This document shows, piece after piece, positions 26,203 through 34,678 of a stretch of 64,000 bases of DNA. The notes under the pieces were generated by a model that searched no databases, was not told the origin of the DNA, and saw only the letters and a program-made list of their open reading frames with translations. The DNA is from Streptomyces sp. DH41 (GTDB taxonomy: Bacteria; Actinomycetota; Actinomycetes; Streptomycetales; Streptomycetaceae). How positions within the stretch are numbered: position 1 is the stretch's first letter; every line of letters begins with the position of its first letter. The position numbers and the translations under genes were made by a program. The stretch lies in NCBI RefSeq assembly GCF_029813785.1, contig NZ_JARVKY010000019.1, forward strand, positions 124,001-188,000, in the 5' to 3' direction.

Positions 26203-26371
26203 CAGTTGCGTTCCTTAGGTGTGCGAGGTGGCGGGACGGCACGTCCTTGCCCGCCGGATGCGTGCCGCGGCACTTTCGTACCCACGTCCGAGCCTAAACC
26301 CGGACGCCCGTGCACAGCTGTGGGCGTACGCGCTCATACGTACGCCCTCACCTGCGGGTTTACCCTCACCC

Positions 26372-26390
26372 TGTGGACAACCGTGGACGA
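26372..26390. promoter_or_regulatory. DnaA boxes between dnaN and gnd
   Basis: Perfect TTGTCCACA on the minus strand (26372-26380) directly followed by CGTGGACGA (26382-26390), a weaker match. They lie 170 bases upstream of gnd and 29 bases past the dnaN stop. Confidence 0.6.
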
Positions 26391-26418
26391 TCGGCGATCG
26401 ACGCCGAGTCCCGAGGGC

Positions 26419-27549
26419 TCAGCCGCTCAGCCGCACCGGCATGATCAGGTACTTGTAGGCCTCGTCCGCCTCGGCGTCCACCGCGGGCCTGCCACTGAGC
26501 AGCGCCGGCTTCGTGGACGTCGTGAAGGAGAGCTGCGCCACCGGCGAGTCGATCGCGCTCAGACCGTCCAGCAGGAACGTCGGGTTGAAGGCGATCGAGA
26601 TGTCGTCGCCCTCCAGCTGGGCGTCCACCCTTTCCACAGCCTGTGCGTCGTCGCTGGAGCCGGCCTCCAGGATGAGCACGCCCTGCTCGAAGCTGAGCCG
26701 CACCGGGGTGTTGCGCTCGGCGACCAGGGCCACACGCTTGACGGCCTCCACGAAGGGGGCGGTCTCGATCACGGCGACGCTGTTGAACTCCGTCGGGAAC
26801 AGCGTCTTGTACTTCGGGAGGTCACCCTCCAGCAGGCGCGTCGTCGTACGGCGGCCCGCGCCCTCGAAACCGATCAGGCCCTCGCCCGCGCCCGAGCCGG
26901 AGAGCGCCAGGATCACCTGGTCGCCGCTGGTCAGCGCCTTGGCGGTGTCCTGCAGCGTCTTGGCGGGCACCAGGGCGACCGCGGAGATGTCCGGGTTCTC
27001 CGGCTTCCACAGGAACTCGCGGACCGCGAAGCGGTAGCGGTCGGTGGAGGCCAGCGTCACCGAGTCGCCCTCGATCTCGATGCGCACGCCGGTCAGGACG
27101 GGCAGCGTGTCGTCACGGCCGGCGGCGATGGCGACCTGCTGCACGGCCGAGGCGAAGACCTCACCGGGGACCGTGCCCGTCGCCTCCGGCATCTGCGGCA
27201 GCGCCGGGTACTCCTCCACCGGAAGGGTGTGGAGGGTGAACCGCGAGGAACCGCAGACCACCGTCGCCCGTACACCGTCTGTGGAAATCTCCACCGGCCG
27301 GTTGGGGAGGGCACGGGAGATGTCGGCGAGCAGACGGCCCGAGACGAGGACCGTGCCCTCCTCCTCGATCTCCGCCTCCACCGACACCCTCGCCGAGACC
27401 TCGTAGTCGAAGCTGGACAGGCTCAGCTGCCCCTCCTCGGCCTTCAGCAGCAGGCCCGCGAGGACCGGCGCCGGCGGACGGGCCGGGAGGCTGCGAGCCG
27501 CCCAGGCCACTGCCTCCGCGAGTACGTCGCGTTCCACCCGGATCTTCAC
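26419..27549 (-). CDS. dnaN: DNA polymerase III beta clamp
   Basis: 376 residues from GTG 27549, with GGAGG eight bases upstream; the longer in-frame start adds a low-complexity leader that would be oriC DNA. It starts VKIRVERDVLAEAVAWAARSL (short: VKIRVERDVL) and shows three clamp-type repeats; the C-terminus ends AYKYLIMPVRLSG, a normal clamp C-terminus. It encircles DNA and tethers polymerase. Confidence 0.97.
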   Translation of the reverse strand: MKIRVERDVLAEAVAWAARSLPARPPAPVLAGLLLKAEEGQLSLSSFDYEVSARVSVEAEIEEEGTVLVSGRLLADISRALPNRPVEISTDGVRATVVCGSSRFTLHTLPVEEYPALPQMPEATGTVPGEVFASAVQQVAIAAGRDDTLPVLTGVRIEIEGDSVTLASTDRYRFAVREFLWKPENPDISAVALVPAKTLQDTAKALTSGDQVILALSGSGAGEGLIGFEGAGRRTTTRLLEGDLPKYKTLFPTEFNSVAVIETAPFVEAVKRVALVAERNTPVRLSFEQGVLILEAGSSDDAQAVERVDAQLEGDDISIAFNPTFLLDGLSAIDSPVAQLSFTTSTKPALLSGRPAVDAEADEAYKYLIMPVRLSG

Positions 27550-28485
27550 TGTTGCCGCCTCCTGCTGTTGCCGGCGCTGCTCGCCCTGCCTGGCCTTCGT
27601 CGTCTGGATCGGTGTCATCGGTCCCGGTGAGGGGCAGGACACCGGGGACCAGTCTGACGCACCCCACTGACAGTAGGTGCCGTTCGGGGTCAAGTCGCGA
27701 CGAGGGGCGGTCGGGCTCGAGAGGGCGAGTTGTGCACAGGGCCCACTTCGAAACGGATTCCGCACTCTCTCTAGTCGCTAGTAGTAGTAGGGCCTGTGGA
27801 TACCGTGGATAACCTCGTTTTCCCAGGTCAGAGCAGGAATTTTGTCCACCGGTCCTGTGGGCGGAGCCGGTGGACAACCGGGCCCGTCTGTGGAGAACAG
27901 AAAGTTCTGCACACTCCGTGCACAGGGAGAGGCGACTTCTCCCCAGCTGCGTCCCCAGGTTTACCCATGTTTCCCACAGCCCAACCAGGGGGCTCGATGT
28001 GACGCCTTTCACTCGACGTGGTGAGAGAGCGCGTCGGGTTGCCGAACAGTGGACAGCCATGTGGAGAAGCTGGGGATCGCTGGGGACAACATGGCTCAGC
28101 CTGTGGGTTGCCCGTGGACAACTTCATGCACAGCTTGTGGATCCGTTCGTTGTCCACAGCCTGTGGAGATCGTTCGTCCACGAATCCACAGGCAGCTGAC
28201 CTGCCCTGATGCTTCCTCAACACCTTGGCCTGTGGACAGGATCGGGACAACTTCCCAGTCCCCAAGGTGTGGACGGAAAAAAGTGACCGAATCTGTGGAG
28301 GACGGCCGTAACCCGGCAGGTAATCGAACAGCGGCTTCGTCCTCGAGGGCATGGAGCGAGCGTGCAGCGGGCATGCGGCGGGCGCGGAAAAGGCGCCCCG
28401 GAGGTGTCCGAGGCGCCTCGAGGGCCGTGCCGGCGGCTGTGCCGGTGGATGTGCCGGTGGATGTGCCCGGCTGTGGCGGCGGCCG
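27550..28485. other. oriC: Chromosomal replication origin oriC
   Basis: 936 bases without genes between dnaA and dnaN. From about 27795 to 28302 I count about 16 DnaA-box-like 9-mers on both strands. The only perfect TTGTCCACA is at 28150-28158. Close matches include 27842-27850, 27869-27877, 27804-27812, 28113-28121 and 28231-28239. TTCTCCACA types are at 27889-27897 and 28060-28068. Many weak boxes of mixed orientation and no E. coli-type 13-mer repeats are typical of Streptomyces origins. The unwinding site is not obvious. Confidence 0.93.
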
Positions 28486-30411
28486 TCAGCCGTTCTTGAT
28501 GCGGTTGGTCAGCTCGGTCACCTGGTTGTAGATGGAGCGCCGCTCGGCCATCAGATTGCGGATCTTGCGGTCGGCGTGCATCACCGTGGTGTGGTCCCGG
28601 CCGCCGAACAGCGCGCCGATCTTCGGCAGTGAGAGGTCCGTCAGCTCGCGGCAGAGATACATGGCGATCTGCCGGGCCGTCACCAGAGCTCGCCCGCGCG
28701 AGGTGCCGCACAGGTCCTCGACGGTGAGGCCGAAGTAGTCGGCGGTGGCGCCCATGATGGCCGTGGACGTGATCTCGGGGGCCGAGTCCTCACCGCCGGG
28801 GATCAGGTCCTTCAGGACGATCTCGGTCAGGCCCAGGTCGACCGGCTGCCGGTTGAGCGACGCGAACGCGGTGACCCGGATCAGCGCCCCCTCCAGTTCG
28901 CGGATGTTGCGCGAGATCCGCGAGGCGATGAACTCCAGTACCTCCGGCGGGGCGTTGAGCTGCTCCTGGACCGCCTTCTTGCGCAGGATCGCGATGCGCG
29001 TCTCCAGCTCGGGGGGCTGGACGTCGGTGATCAGACCCCACTCGAAACGGTTCCGCAGCCGGTCCTCCAGTGTGACCAGCTGCTTGGGCGGCCGGTCGGA
29101 GGAGAGGACGATCTGCTTGTTGGCGTTGTGGAGGGTGTTGAAGGTGTGGAAGAACTCCTCCTGCGTCGACTCCTTGTCCGCGAGGAACTGGATGTCGTCG
29201 ACGAGCAGGATGTCCATCTCGCGATAGCGCTTGCGGAAGCTGTCGCCCTTGCCGTCGCGGATCGAGTTGATGAACTCGTTGGTGAACTCCTCGGAGCTCA
29301 CGTAGCGCACGCGCGTGCCGGGGTAGAGGCTGCGGGCGTAGTGCCCGATGGCGTGCAGGAGGTGGGTCTTGCCGAGTCCCGACTCCCCGTAGATGAAGAG
29401 TGGGTTGTACGCCTTGGCGGGTGCTTCGGCGACGGCGACGGCCGCGGCGTGGGCGAAGCGGTTGGAGGCGCCGATGACGAAGGTGTCGAAGAGGTACTTC
29501 GGGTTCAGCCGTGCGGTCGGCTCGCCGGGGCCGGCCGCCGGCGCGGGCTGCGCGGCCAGCGGGCCGGGGGCGCCGGTGGCGGGGCCGGGTCCGACGGGGC
29601 CGCCGCGGTGGACGTGTCCGGAGCCGGACGGCGGTTCGGGCAGGTCCCGGCGGGGGCCGCGCTGGTCGTAGTCGCCGCGCGGCTGGTCGTAGTCGCCGCG
29701 CTGTGAGTCGCCGCGGGAGTCGCCGCGCTGGGAGTCGTACGAAGGGCGGTCCGGAGGCTGCGGACGGTAGCCCTGCTGGTACGTGTCCTGCGGGTACGAG
29801 TCCTGCTGACGGGTGCCCTTGGGGTACGGCTCCTGGCCGTAGGACTCCTGCGGTGGTGACGCGTAGGGGTCCCGCTCCGGGAAGCCGAGGCGCTGCTGTT
29901 GCCAGCCGTAGTCGTCCTGCTGCGCGGGGCGGGGCCAGGGGCCGGGCTCGGGGCGCTGGTATTCCTGCGGGTAGGCGGGGCGGGCGGTGGGGAGCTGGTC
30001 GGCGCGGTGGCGGCCGTACCCGTCGTATCCCTCGTACTCGTCGCGGCCCTGGCCGGGGGCGGGGAGCTCGGGCTCCTCATAGCGGTGCGGGGGGCCGGCG
30101 GGTGCCGCCGGCGGGGTGGGGCCGGCGGGTTCGCCCGCGGTGTCGTCGACGGTGATCGCGATGCGGATGGGACGGCCGCATTCGCGGCTCAGGGTCTCGC
30201 TGACGATGGGGGCGAGACGGCCCTCCAGTACGCCTTTCGCGAATTCGTTCGGTACGGCGAGCAGGGCGGTGTCGGCGACCAGCGCAAGGGGCTGGCAGCG
30301 CCGGATCCAGTGCTCGTCCTTCGACTCGACACCCTGCCCGCGGCCCTCCCCGAGGAGTTGCTCCAGTACGCGTGGCCACACTGCGGCAAGATCGGCAGGT
30401 ACGTCAGCCAC
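28486..30411 (-). CDS. dnaA: Chromosomal replication initiator DnaA
   Basis: 641 residues from GTG 30411. Domain I is 1-90. Domain II is unusually long (about 90-300), disordered, rich in Pro, Gly, Gln, Tyr and Asp, with RGD-type repeats ([17 protein letters not shown]); this length is typical of Streptomyces. Domain III has AAA+ Walker [10 protein letters not shown], Walker [11 protein letters not shown] and sensor DRPPKQL. Domain IV carries the box-recognition signature [11 protein letters not shown]. It binds the boxes in the adjacent oriC. Its own promoter region carries DnaA boxes. Confidence 0.98.
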
Positions 30412-30512
30412 AGGGCACGCTCTCTCACGAGTCCCTCGAACGTGTGATTCGGGGACGGGTCGGGATGAAACTCGGGTGGGGCAGGGATAAGGGAACGAAT
30501 CGGAGTCCAGTC

Positions 30513-30542
30513 ACGGTAGTCAGCGCGGCGGGTAGGGTTCAA
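30513..30542 (-). promoter_or_regulatory. Candidate dnaA promoter
   Basis: On the minus strand, TTGAAC (30542-30537) and TACCGT (30518-30513) are separated by 18 bases, about 100 bases before the dnaA start. Two DnaA boxes lie just upstream of the -35. Confidence 0.5.
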
Positions 30543-30545
30543 GTT

Positions 30546-30567
30546 GTTGTCCCCAGCCTGTGGACAA
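30546..30567. promoter_or_regulatory. DnaA boxes at the dnaA promoter
   Basis: TTGTCCCCA (30546-30554, 8/9) and a perfect TTGTCCACA on the minus strand (30559-30567). They lie just upstream of the candidate -35, which suits autoregulation by DnaA. Confidence 0.7.
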
Positions 30568-30686
30568 GCGTCTCCCGGTCACCACTGGTTTGACCGAATG
30601 GCGCAGTCTCACGTACCGTAACCAGGTCGAGTTGTCGATGGCTGCTGCCGCCTGCCTCCGATGGGCACAGATCACGTCCAAGGTGA

Positions 30687-30715
30687 TTGAAAAGCGGTGC
30701 ACACGGGCGTAACGC
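30687..30715 (+). promoter_or_regulatory. Candidate rpmH promoter
   Basis: TTGAAA (30687-30692), exactly 17 bases, then TAACGC (30710-30715), about 73 bases before the rpmH GTG. The -35 is very good and the -10 acceptable. Confidence 0.5.
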
Positions 30716-30787
30716 GAGCTACTCGTGGGCGCACGGTGACAGCCAGGACGGCACCCCGCCAACCCCGATTCTTTCTGGAGCCCCCGA

Positions 30788-30925
30788 GTGAGCAAGCGCA
30801 CCTTCCAGCCGAACAACCGTCGCCGTGCGAAGACCCACGGTTTCCGGCTGCGTATGCGTACCCGTGCCGGCCGCGCGATTCTGGCGACGCGCCGCAGCAA
30901 GGGTCGCAGCCGTCTGTCCGCCTGA
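30788..30925 (+). CDS. rpmH: 50S ribosomal protein L34
   Basis: 45 residues from GTG 30788, with a GGAG site upstream. The family sequence is evident: SKRTFQPNNRRRAKTHGF, then RMRTRAGRAILATRR. A small basic protein of the large ribosomal subunit, transcribed divergently from dnaA as in most bacteria. Followed by rnpA after 21 bases. Confidence 0.97.
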   Translation: MSKRTFQPNNRRRAKTHGFRLRMRTRAGRAILATRRSKGRSRLSA

Positions 30926-30946
30926 TCCCGGTCAGGTCATGACATC

Positions 30947-31318
30947 GTGCTGCCCACCGAGAACCGGCTGAGGCGGCGCGAGGACTTCGCGACCGCGGTT
31001 CGACGAGGTCGCCGGGCCGGCCGCCCGGCCCTCGTCGTCCACCTTCGAAGCGGTGCCACGGACCCGCACGCGCCTGGGGAGAGCGCTCCCCCGACACGTG
31101 CGGGTTTCGTCGTGAGCAAAGCTGTGGGAGGTGCGGTGGTGCGCAACAAGGTGAAGCGCAGGCTTCGCCATCTGATGCGCGACCGGATCGCCCTGTTTCC
31201 CCCCGGTAGCCTGGTAGTCGTACGAGCGCTGCCCGGTGCGGGTGACGCAGACCATGCACAGCTGGCCCGAGACCTGGATGCCGCCCTGCAGCGGCTGCTG
31301 GGAGGGGGCGCGCGATGA
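30947..31318 (+). CDS. rnpA: Ribonuclease P protein component
   Basis: 123 residues from GTG 30947. Start LPTENRLRRREDFATAVRRG and the RNA-binding signature VVRNKVKRRLRHLMRD are typical. It assists the RNase P RNA in maturing tRNA 5' ends. Overlaps yidD by 4 bases (ATGA). Confidence 0.96.
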   Translation: MLPTENRLRRREDFATAVRRGRRAGRPALVVHLRSGATDPHAPGESAPPTRAGFVVSKAVGGAVVRNKVKRRLRHLMRDRIALFPPGSLVVVRALPGAGDADHAQLARDLDAALQRLLGGGAR

Positions 31319-31689
31319 AGTACCCGCTGCTGGCTCTGATCAAGCTGTACCAGTGGACGATCAGTCCGCTGCTGGGGCCCGTGTGCAAGTACTACCCGTC
31401 GTGTTCCCACTACGGCTACACGGCCATCGACCGGCACGGTGCCATCAAGGGCACGGCGCTCACCGCTTGGCGCATCCTGCGGTGCAATCCGTGGTCGCTG
31501 GGCGGCGTGGACCATGTTCCGCCGCGTAAGCGTCCGCGGTGGCACGAAATGCTGCGTGGCGCCTGGCGTGCACGCAAGGGCGGGCCCTCCGCCGCCGAAC
31601 CGGCCACCGAGGGACGGACTTCTCCGACGAGTCCGTCCAGTCCTTCGAGCCCGGCCGCAGAGACCCAGCCCCATGCCCAAGGAGCATGA
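31315..31689 (+). CDS. yidD: Membrane protein insertion efficiency factor YidD
   Basis: 124 residues. The 70-residue core contains YQWTISPLLGPVCKYYPSCS and GAIKGTALTAWRILRCNPWS, with the conserved Cys residues, followed by a longer Pro/Ser/Ala-rich tail than the usual YidD. Translationally coupled to rnpA. It assists YidC at the inner membrane. Confidence 0.95.
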   Translation: MKYPLLALIKLYQWTISPLLGPVCKYYPSCSHYGYTAIDRHGAIKGTALTAWRILRCNPWSLGGVDHVPPRKRPRWHEMLRGAWRARKGGPSAAEPATEGRTSPTSPSSPSSPAAETQPHAQGA

Positions 31690-31692
31690 TTA

Positions 31693-32979
31693 GTGGACAC
31701 GATTGCCAGCCTCTTCAGCTTCATCACGACACCTGTCTCCTGGGTCATCGTCCAGTTCCACAGCGTGTACGGCGCCATTTTCGGCCCTGACACCGGATGG
31801 GCCTGGGGCCTGTCCATCGTGTCCCTGGTGATTCTCATCCGTATCTGCCTGATCCCGCTCTTCGTGAAGCAGATCAAGGCGACGCGCGGGATGCAGACGC
31901 TCCAGCCGGAGATGAAGAAGATCCAGGAGCGCTACAAGAACGACAAGCAGCGCCAGTCCGAAGAGATGATGAAGCTGTACAAGGAGACGGGTACCAACCC
32001 GCTCTCCTCGTGCCTTCCCATCCTGGCGCAGTCTCCGTTCTTCTTCGCCCTGTACCACGTGCTCAACGCCATCGCGTCGAACGACACCATCGGCGTGATC
32101 GACAAGAGCCTCCTGGCGAGTGCGCAGAAGGCTCACATCTTCGGTGCGCCGCTGGCCTCGAAGTTCATGGACAGCGCCTCCAAGGTGGAGGCGCTCGGGT
32201 CCTCGCTGACGGACGTCCGGGTCGTCACCGCGATCATGATCGTGTTGATGTCGGCGTCGCAGTTCTTCACCCAGCGCCAGCTGATGACCAAGAACGTCGA
32301 CACGACGGTGAAGACGCCGTTCATGCAGCAGCAGAAGATGCTGATGTACGTCTTCCCGGTCATGTTCGCCATCTTCGGCATCAACTTCCCCGTCGGTGTC
32401 CTCGTCTACTGGCTGACCACCAACGTGTGGACCATGGGCCAGCAGATGTACGTCATCCGCAACAACCCGACGCCGGGATCCAAGGCGCAGGCCGCCTACC
32501 TGGAGCGCCTGCACAAGAGCGTCACCCAGCACGGCAAGACGCGTGGTCGTGGTGAGAAGGCCATCGTGAAGGCCATCGTCGCCAAGGGCCGGGACCGCAA
32601 CGAGTTCGAGCGGAAGTTCGTCAACGGTCTGAACAAGGCGGGCATGGCGGCCCAGGCCGACGGCACCGTGGTGAAGAACGACGCCGCTGTCGCCGCCCAG
32701 ACCGAGGACGGGGCGACCGTGGCCACCCCCGCGACGCCGAAGCGGCAGCAGCCCAAGCGGCAGAGCAAGTCCCAGCGTCAGACCACCAAGGTGGCCGGCG
32801 AGTCCGAGCCGAAGACCTCGCTGACCAAGTCGGACGAGCCGCAGGACGGCAAGCAGGACACCAAGCCTGCGGCCGGCGCCAAGAAGCCGGCTCAGAAGTC
32901 CGGCGGCGGTGGCCGTAGCAAGGCACAGTCCGGACAGCGCAAGGGCCCGCAGCGGCCCAAGTCCCCGTCGAAGAAGTAA
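31693..32979 (+). CDS. yidC: Membrane protein insertase YidC
   Basis: 428 residues from GTG 31693. Membrane helices include the first (IASLFSFITTPVSWVIVQF), then the conserved charged hairpin after GWAWGLSIVSLVILIRICLIP and three later helices (around 115, 185 and 225). There is no large periplasmic domain, as expected for Gram-positives. The last 150 residues are Lys/Gln-rich and basic, probably contacting the ribosome. Follows yidD by 3 bases. Confidence 0.97.
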   Translation: MDTIASLFSFITTPVSWVIVQFHSVYGAIFGPDTGWAWGLSIVSLVILIRICLIPLFVKQIKATRGMQTLQPEMKKIQERYKNDKQRQSEEMMKLYKETGTNPLSSCLPILAQSPFFFALYHVLNAIASNDTIGVIDKSLLASAQKAHIFGAPLASKFMDSASKVEALGSSLTDVRVVTAIMIVLMSASQFFTQRQLMTKNVDTTVKTPFMQQQKMLMYVFPVMFAIFGINFPVGVLVYWLTTNVWTMGQQMYVIRNNPTPGSKAQAAYLERLHKSVTQHGKTRGRGEKAIVKAIVAKGRDRNEFERKFVNGLNKAGMAAQADGTVVKNDAAVAAQTEDGATVATPATPKRQQPKRQSKSQRQTTKVAGESEPKTSLTKSDEPQDGKQDTKPAAGAKKPAQKSGGGGRSKAQSGQRKGPQRPKSPSKK

Positions 32980-32994
32980 GAAGGAGCCCATCCC

Positions 32995-33507
32995 GTGACG
33001 GAAGGCACCACCTCCGCCGCTGCCGAGGGTGCAGACACCCTGACTCGCCTCGAGAACGAGGGCGAGATCGCCGCGGACTACCTGGAGGGTCTGCTCGACA
33101 TCGCCGACCTCGACGGCGACATCGACATGGACGTCGAGGCCGACCGTGCCTCTGTCTCGATCATCAGCGACTCGGACGGCCGTGACCTGGAGAAGCTGGT
33201 CGGCCGGGACGGCGAGGTGCTGGAGGCACTGCAGGAGCTCACGCGCCTTGCCGTGCACCGGGAGACCGGGGACCGCAGTCGGCTGATGCTCGACATCGCG
33301 GGCTACCGGGCCAGGAAGCGCGCCGAGCTCTCCGAGCTGGGCGCCAAGGCCGCGGCCGAGGTCAGGAGCAGCGGCGAGCCCTCGCGGCTGAAGCCGATGA
33401 CCCCGTTCGAGCGCAAGGTCGTGCACGACGCGGTCAAGGCCGCGGGTCTGCGCAGCGAGTCCGAGGGCGAGGAGCCGGAGCGCTTCGTCGTCGTGCTTCC
33501 CGCCTGA
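32995..33507 (+). CDS. jag: Jag/KhpB family RNA-binding protein
   Basis: 170 residues from GTG 32995 (AAGGAG upstream). It has a KH-like domain with LVGRDGEVLEALQELTRLA, then an R3H domain with the family residues in DIAGYRARKRAEL and TPFERKVVHDAVKAAGL. It binds single-stranded RNA. In the yidC operon as usual. Confidence 0.95.
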   Translation: MTEGTTSAAAEGADTLTRLENEGEIAADYLEGLLDIADLDGDIDMDVEADRASVSIISDSDGRDLEKLVGRDGEVLEALQELTRLAVHRETGDRSRLMLDIAGYRARKRAELSELGAKAAAEVRSSGEPSRLKPMTPFERKVVHDAVKAAGLRSESEGEEPERFVVVLPA

Positions 33508-33524
33508 TCGGTTCTCACGTTCTC

Positions 33525-33553
33525 CGGCCCCGTCTGTTGCGCAGACGGGGCCG
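33525..33553 (+). terminator. Terminator of the rpmH-jag operon
   Basis: 12-bp arms CGGCCCCGTCTG (33525-33536) and CAGACGGGGCCG (33542-33553), 5-base loop, followed by AATTTT. It separates jag from rsmG. Confidence 0.92.
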
Positions 33554-33632
33554 AATTTTGTCAGCCTGATAGTTCTGGTGGTTCTGGTAGCGGCGACTGG
33601 TGCGCCGGTGCCGTACGGAAGGACGGTCCCCC

Positions 33633-34352
33633 GTGACGGAGGCAGCGGAGCTTCCCCCTGTGCCCGAGCAGGCGCGTGAAGTGTTCGGTGATCGGTACGC
33701 GGACGCGGTCCGCTACGCGGAGCTGCTCGCTGAGGCGGGGGTGAAGCGCGGTCTGATCGGTCCGCGTGAGGTGCCCCGCCTGTGGGAGCGGCATCTGCTG
33801 AACTGTGCGGTGCTCTCGGAGGTCGTGCCCGAGGGAGTGATGGTGTGCGACGTCGGCTCGGGCGCCGGCCTGCCGGGGATCCCGCTTGCCCTCGTCCGGG
33901 AGGACCTCAAGATCACGCTCTTGGAGCCGCTGCTGCGGCGCACGAACTTCCTGACCGAGGTCGTGGAGATGCTGGGCCTGGACCATGTCACTGTCGTGCG
34001 TGGCCGGGCCGAGGAGGTCATGGGCAAGATGCCGCCGGTGCATGTGGTGACAGCGCGTGCCGTTGCTCCGTTGGATCGGCTGGCCACATGGGGGGTTCCG
34101 CTGCTGCGCCCGTACGGCGAGATGCTCGCTCTCAAGGGAGACACGGCCGAGGAGGAGCTGAAGGCCTCGGCTACGGCGCTGAGCAAGCTGGGTGCGGTGG
34201 AGACATCCATCCTGCATGTGGGTGAGGGGGTCGTGGACCCGATGTCCACTGTGGTGCGGGTTGAGGTCGGAGAGAGCCCGGGGGGTGTGCGCTTTGCCGC
34301 CAAGCGGGCCAAGGCTGCCCGGACGGGGCGGGCACGTCGGCGTCGCGGTTAG
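33633..34352 (+). CDS. rsmG: 16S rRNA (guanine-N7) methyltransferase RsmG (GidB)
   Basis: 239 residues from GTG 33633 (GGAAGGACGG upstream). The SAM motif is VCDVGSGAGLPGIPLAL; also ERHLLNCAVLSEVVP and VTARAVAPLDRLATW. It methylates G527 (E. coli numbering) of 16S rRNA; loss gives low-level streptomycin resistance. Arg-rich tail. Located just before parA. Confidence 0.96.
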   Translation: MTEAAELPPVPEQAREVFGDRYADAVRYAELLAEAGVKRGLIGPREVPRLWERHLLNCAVLSEVVPEGVMVCDVGSGAGLPGIPLALVREDLKITLLEPLLRRTNFLTEVVEMLGLDHVTVVRGRAEEVMGKMPPVHVVTARAVAPLDRLATWGVPLLRPYGEMLALKGDTAEEELKASATALSKLGAVETSILHVGEGVVDPMSTVVRVEVGESPGGVRFAAKRAKAARTGRARRRRG

Positions 34353-34506
34353 TGGCCCAGGTGGCCGCTGTGGGGTGGGCGGTGTCGATCTGTCCCGGTG
34401 CCGATCCGTCGTGATGGTCGGCAGTACCGGCAGTACTCCACACAAGCTGCCAAAGCTACGTATGCCGGAGTGTCGCGGTAGTTCGGCTTCGGCTGCTGTG
34501 CATCGT

Positions 34507-34520
34507 GTTTCACGTGAAAC
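34507..34520. promoter_or_regulatory. parS site
   Basis: Perfect GTTTCACGTGAAAC in the rsmG-parA gap, about 170 bases before the chosen parA start. Confidence 0.95.
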
Positions 34521-34615
34521 GTCGCTCACTGCTGCACGGCATCATCAGTCGCGGCCGCGCTGCGGCCGACCCTCGTGACCGAAAGCCTCTCGGGTCGCTC
34601 GGGGAGGGCATGGAG

Positions 34616-34642
34616 TTGTCCACAGAGGTGGATTTCTCCACA
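34616..34642 (+). promoter_or_regulatory. DnaA boxes in the parA leader
   Basis: Perfect TTGTCCACA (34616-34624) and TTCTCCACA (34634-34642), both on the plus strand and 18 bases apart, just before the parA start. Confidence 0.65.
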
Positions 34643-34678
34643 GAACGCCAGGCCTCACTGGTTCATGACCCCGAAGGC

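Noticed and set aside
27550..27765. Extended dnaN start with 72 more residues
   Set aside because: The leader is low-complexity, lies in oriC DNA, and the GTG at 27549 has GGAGG at good spacing.
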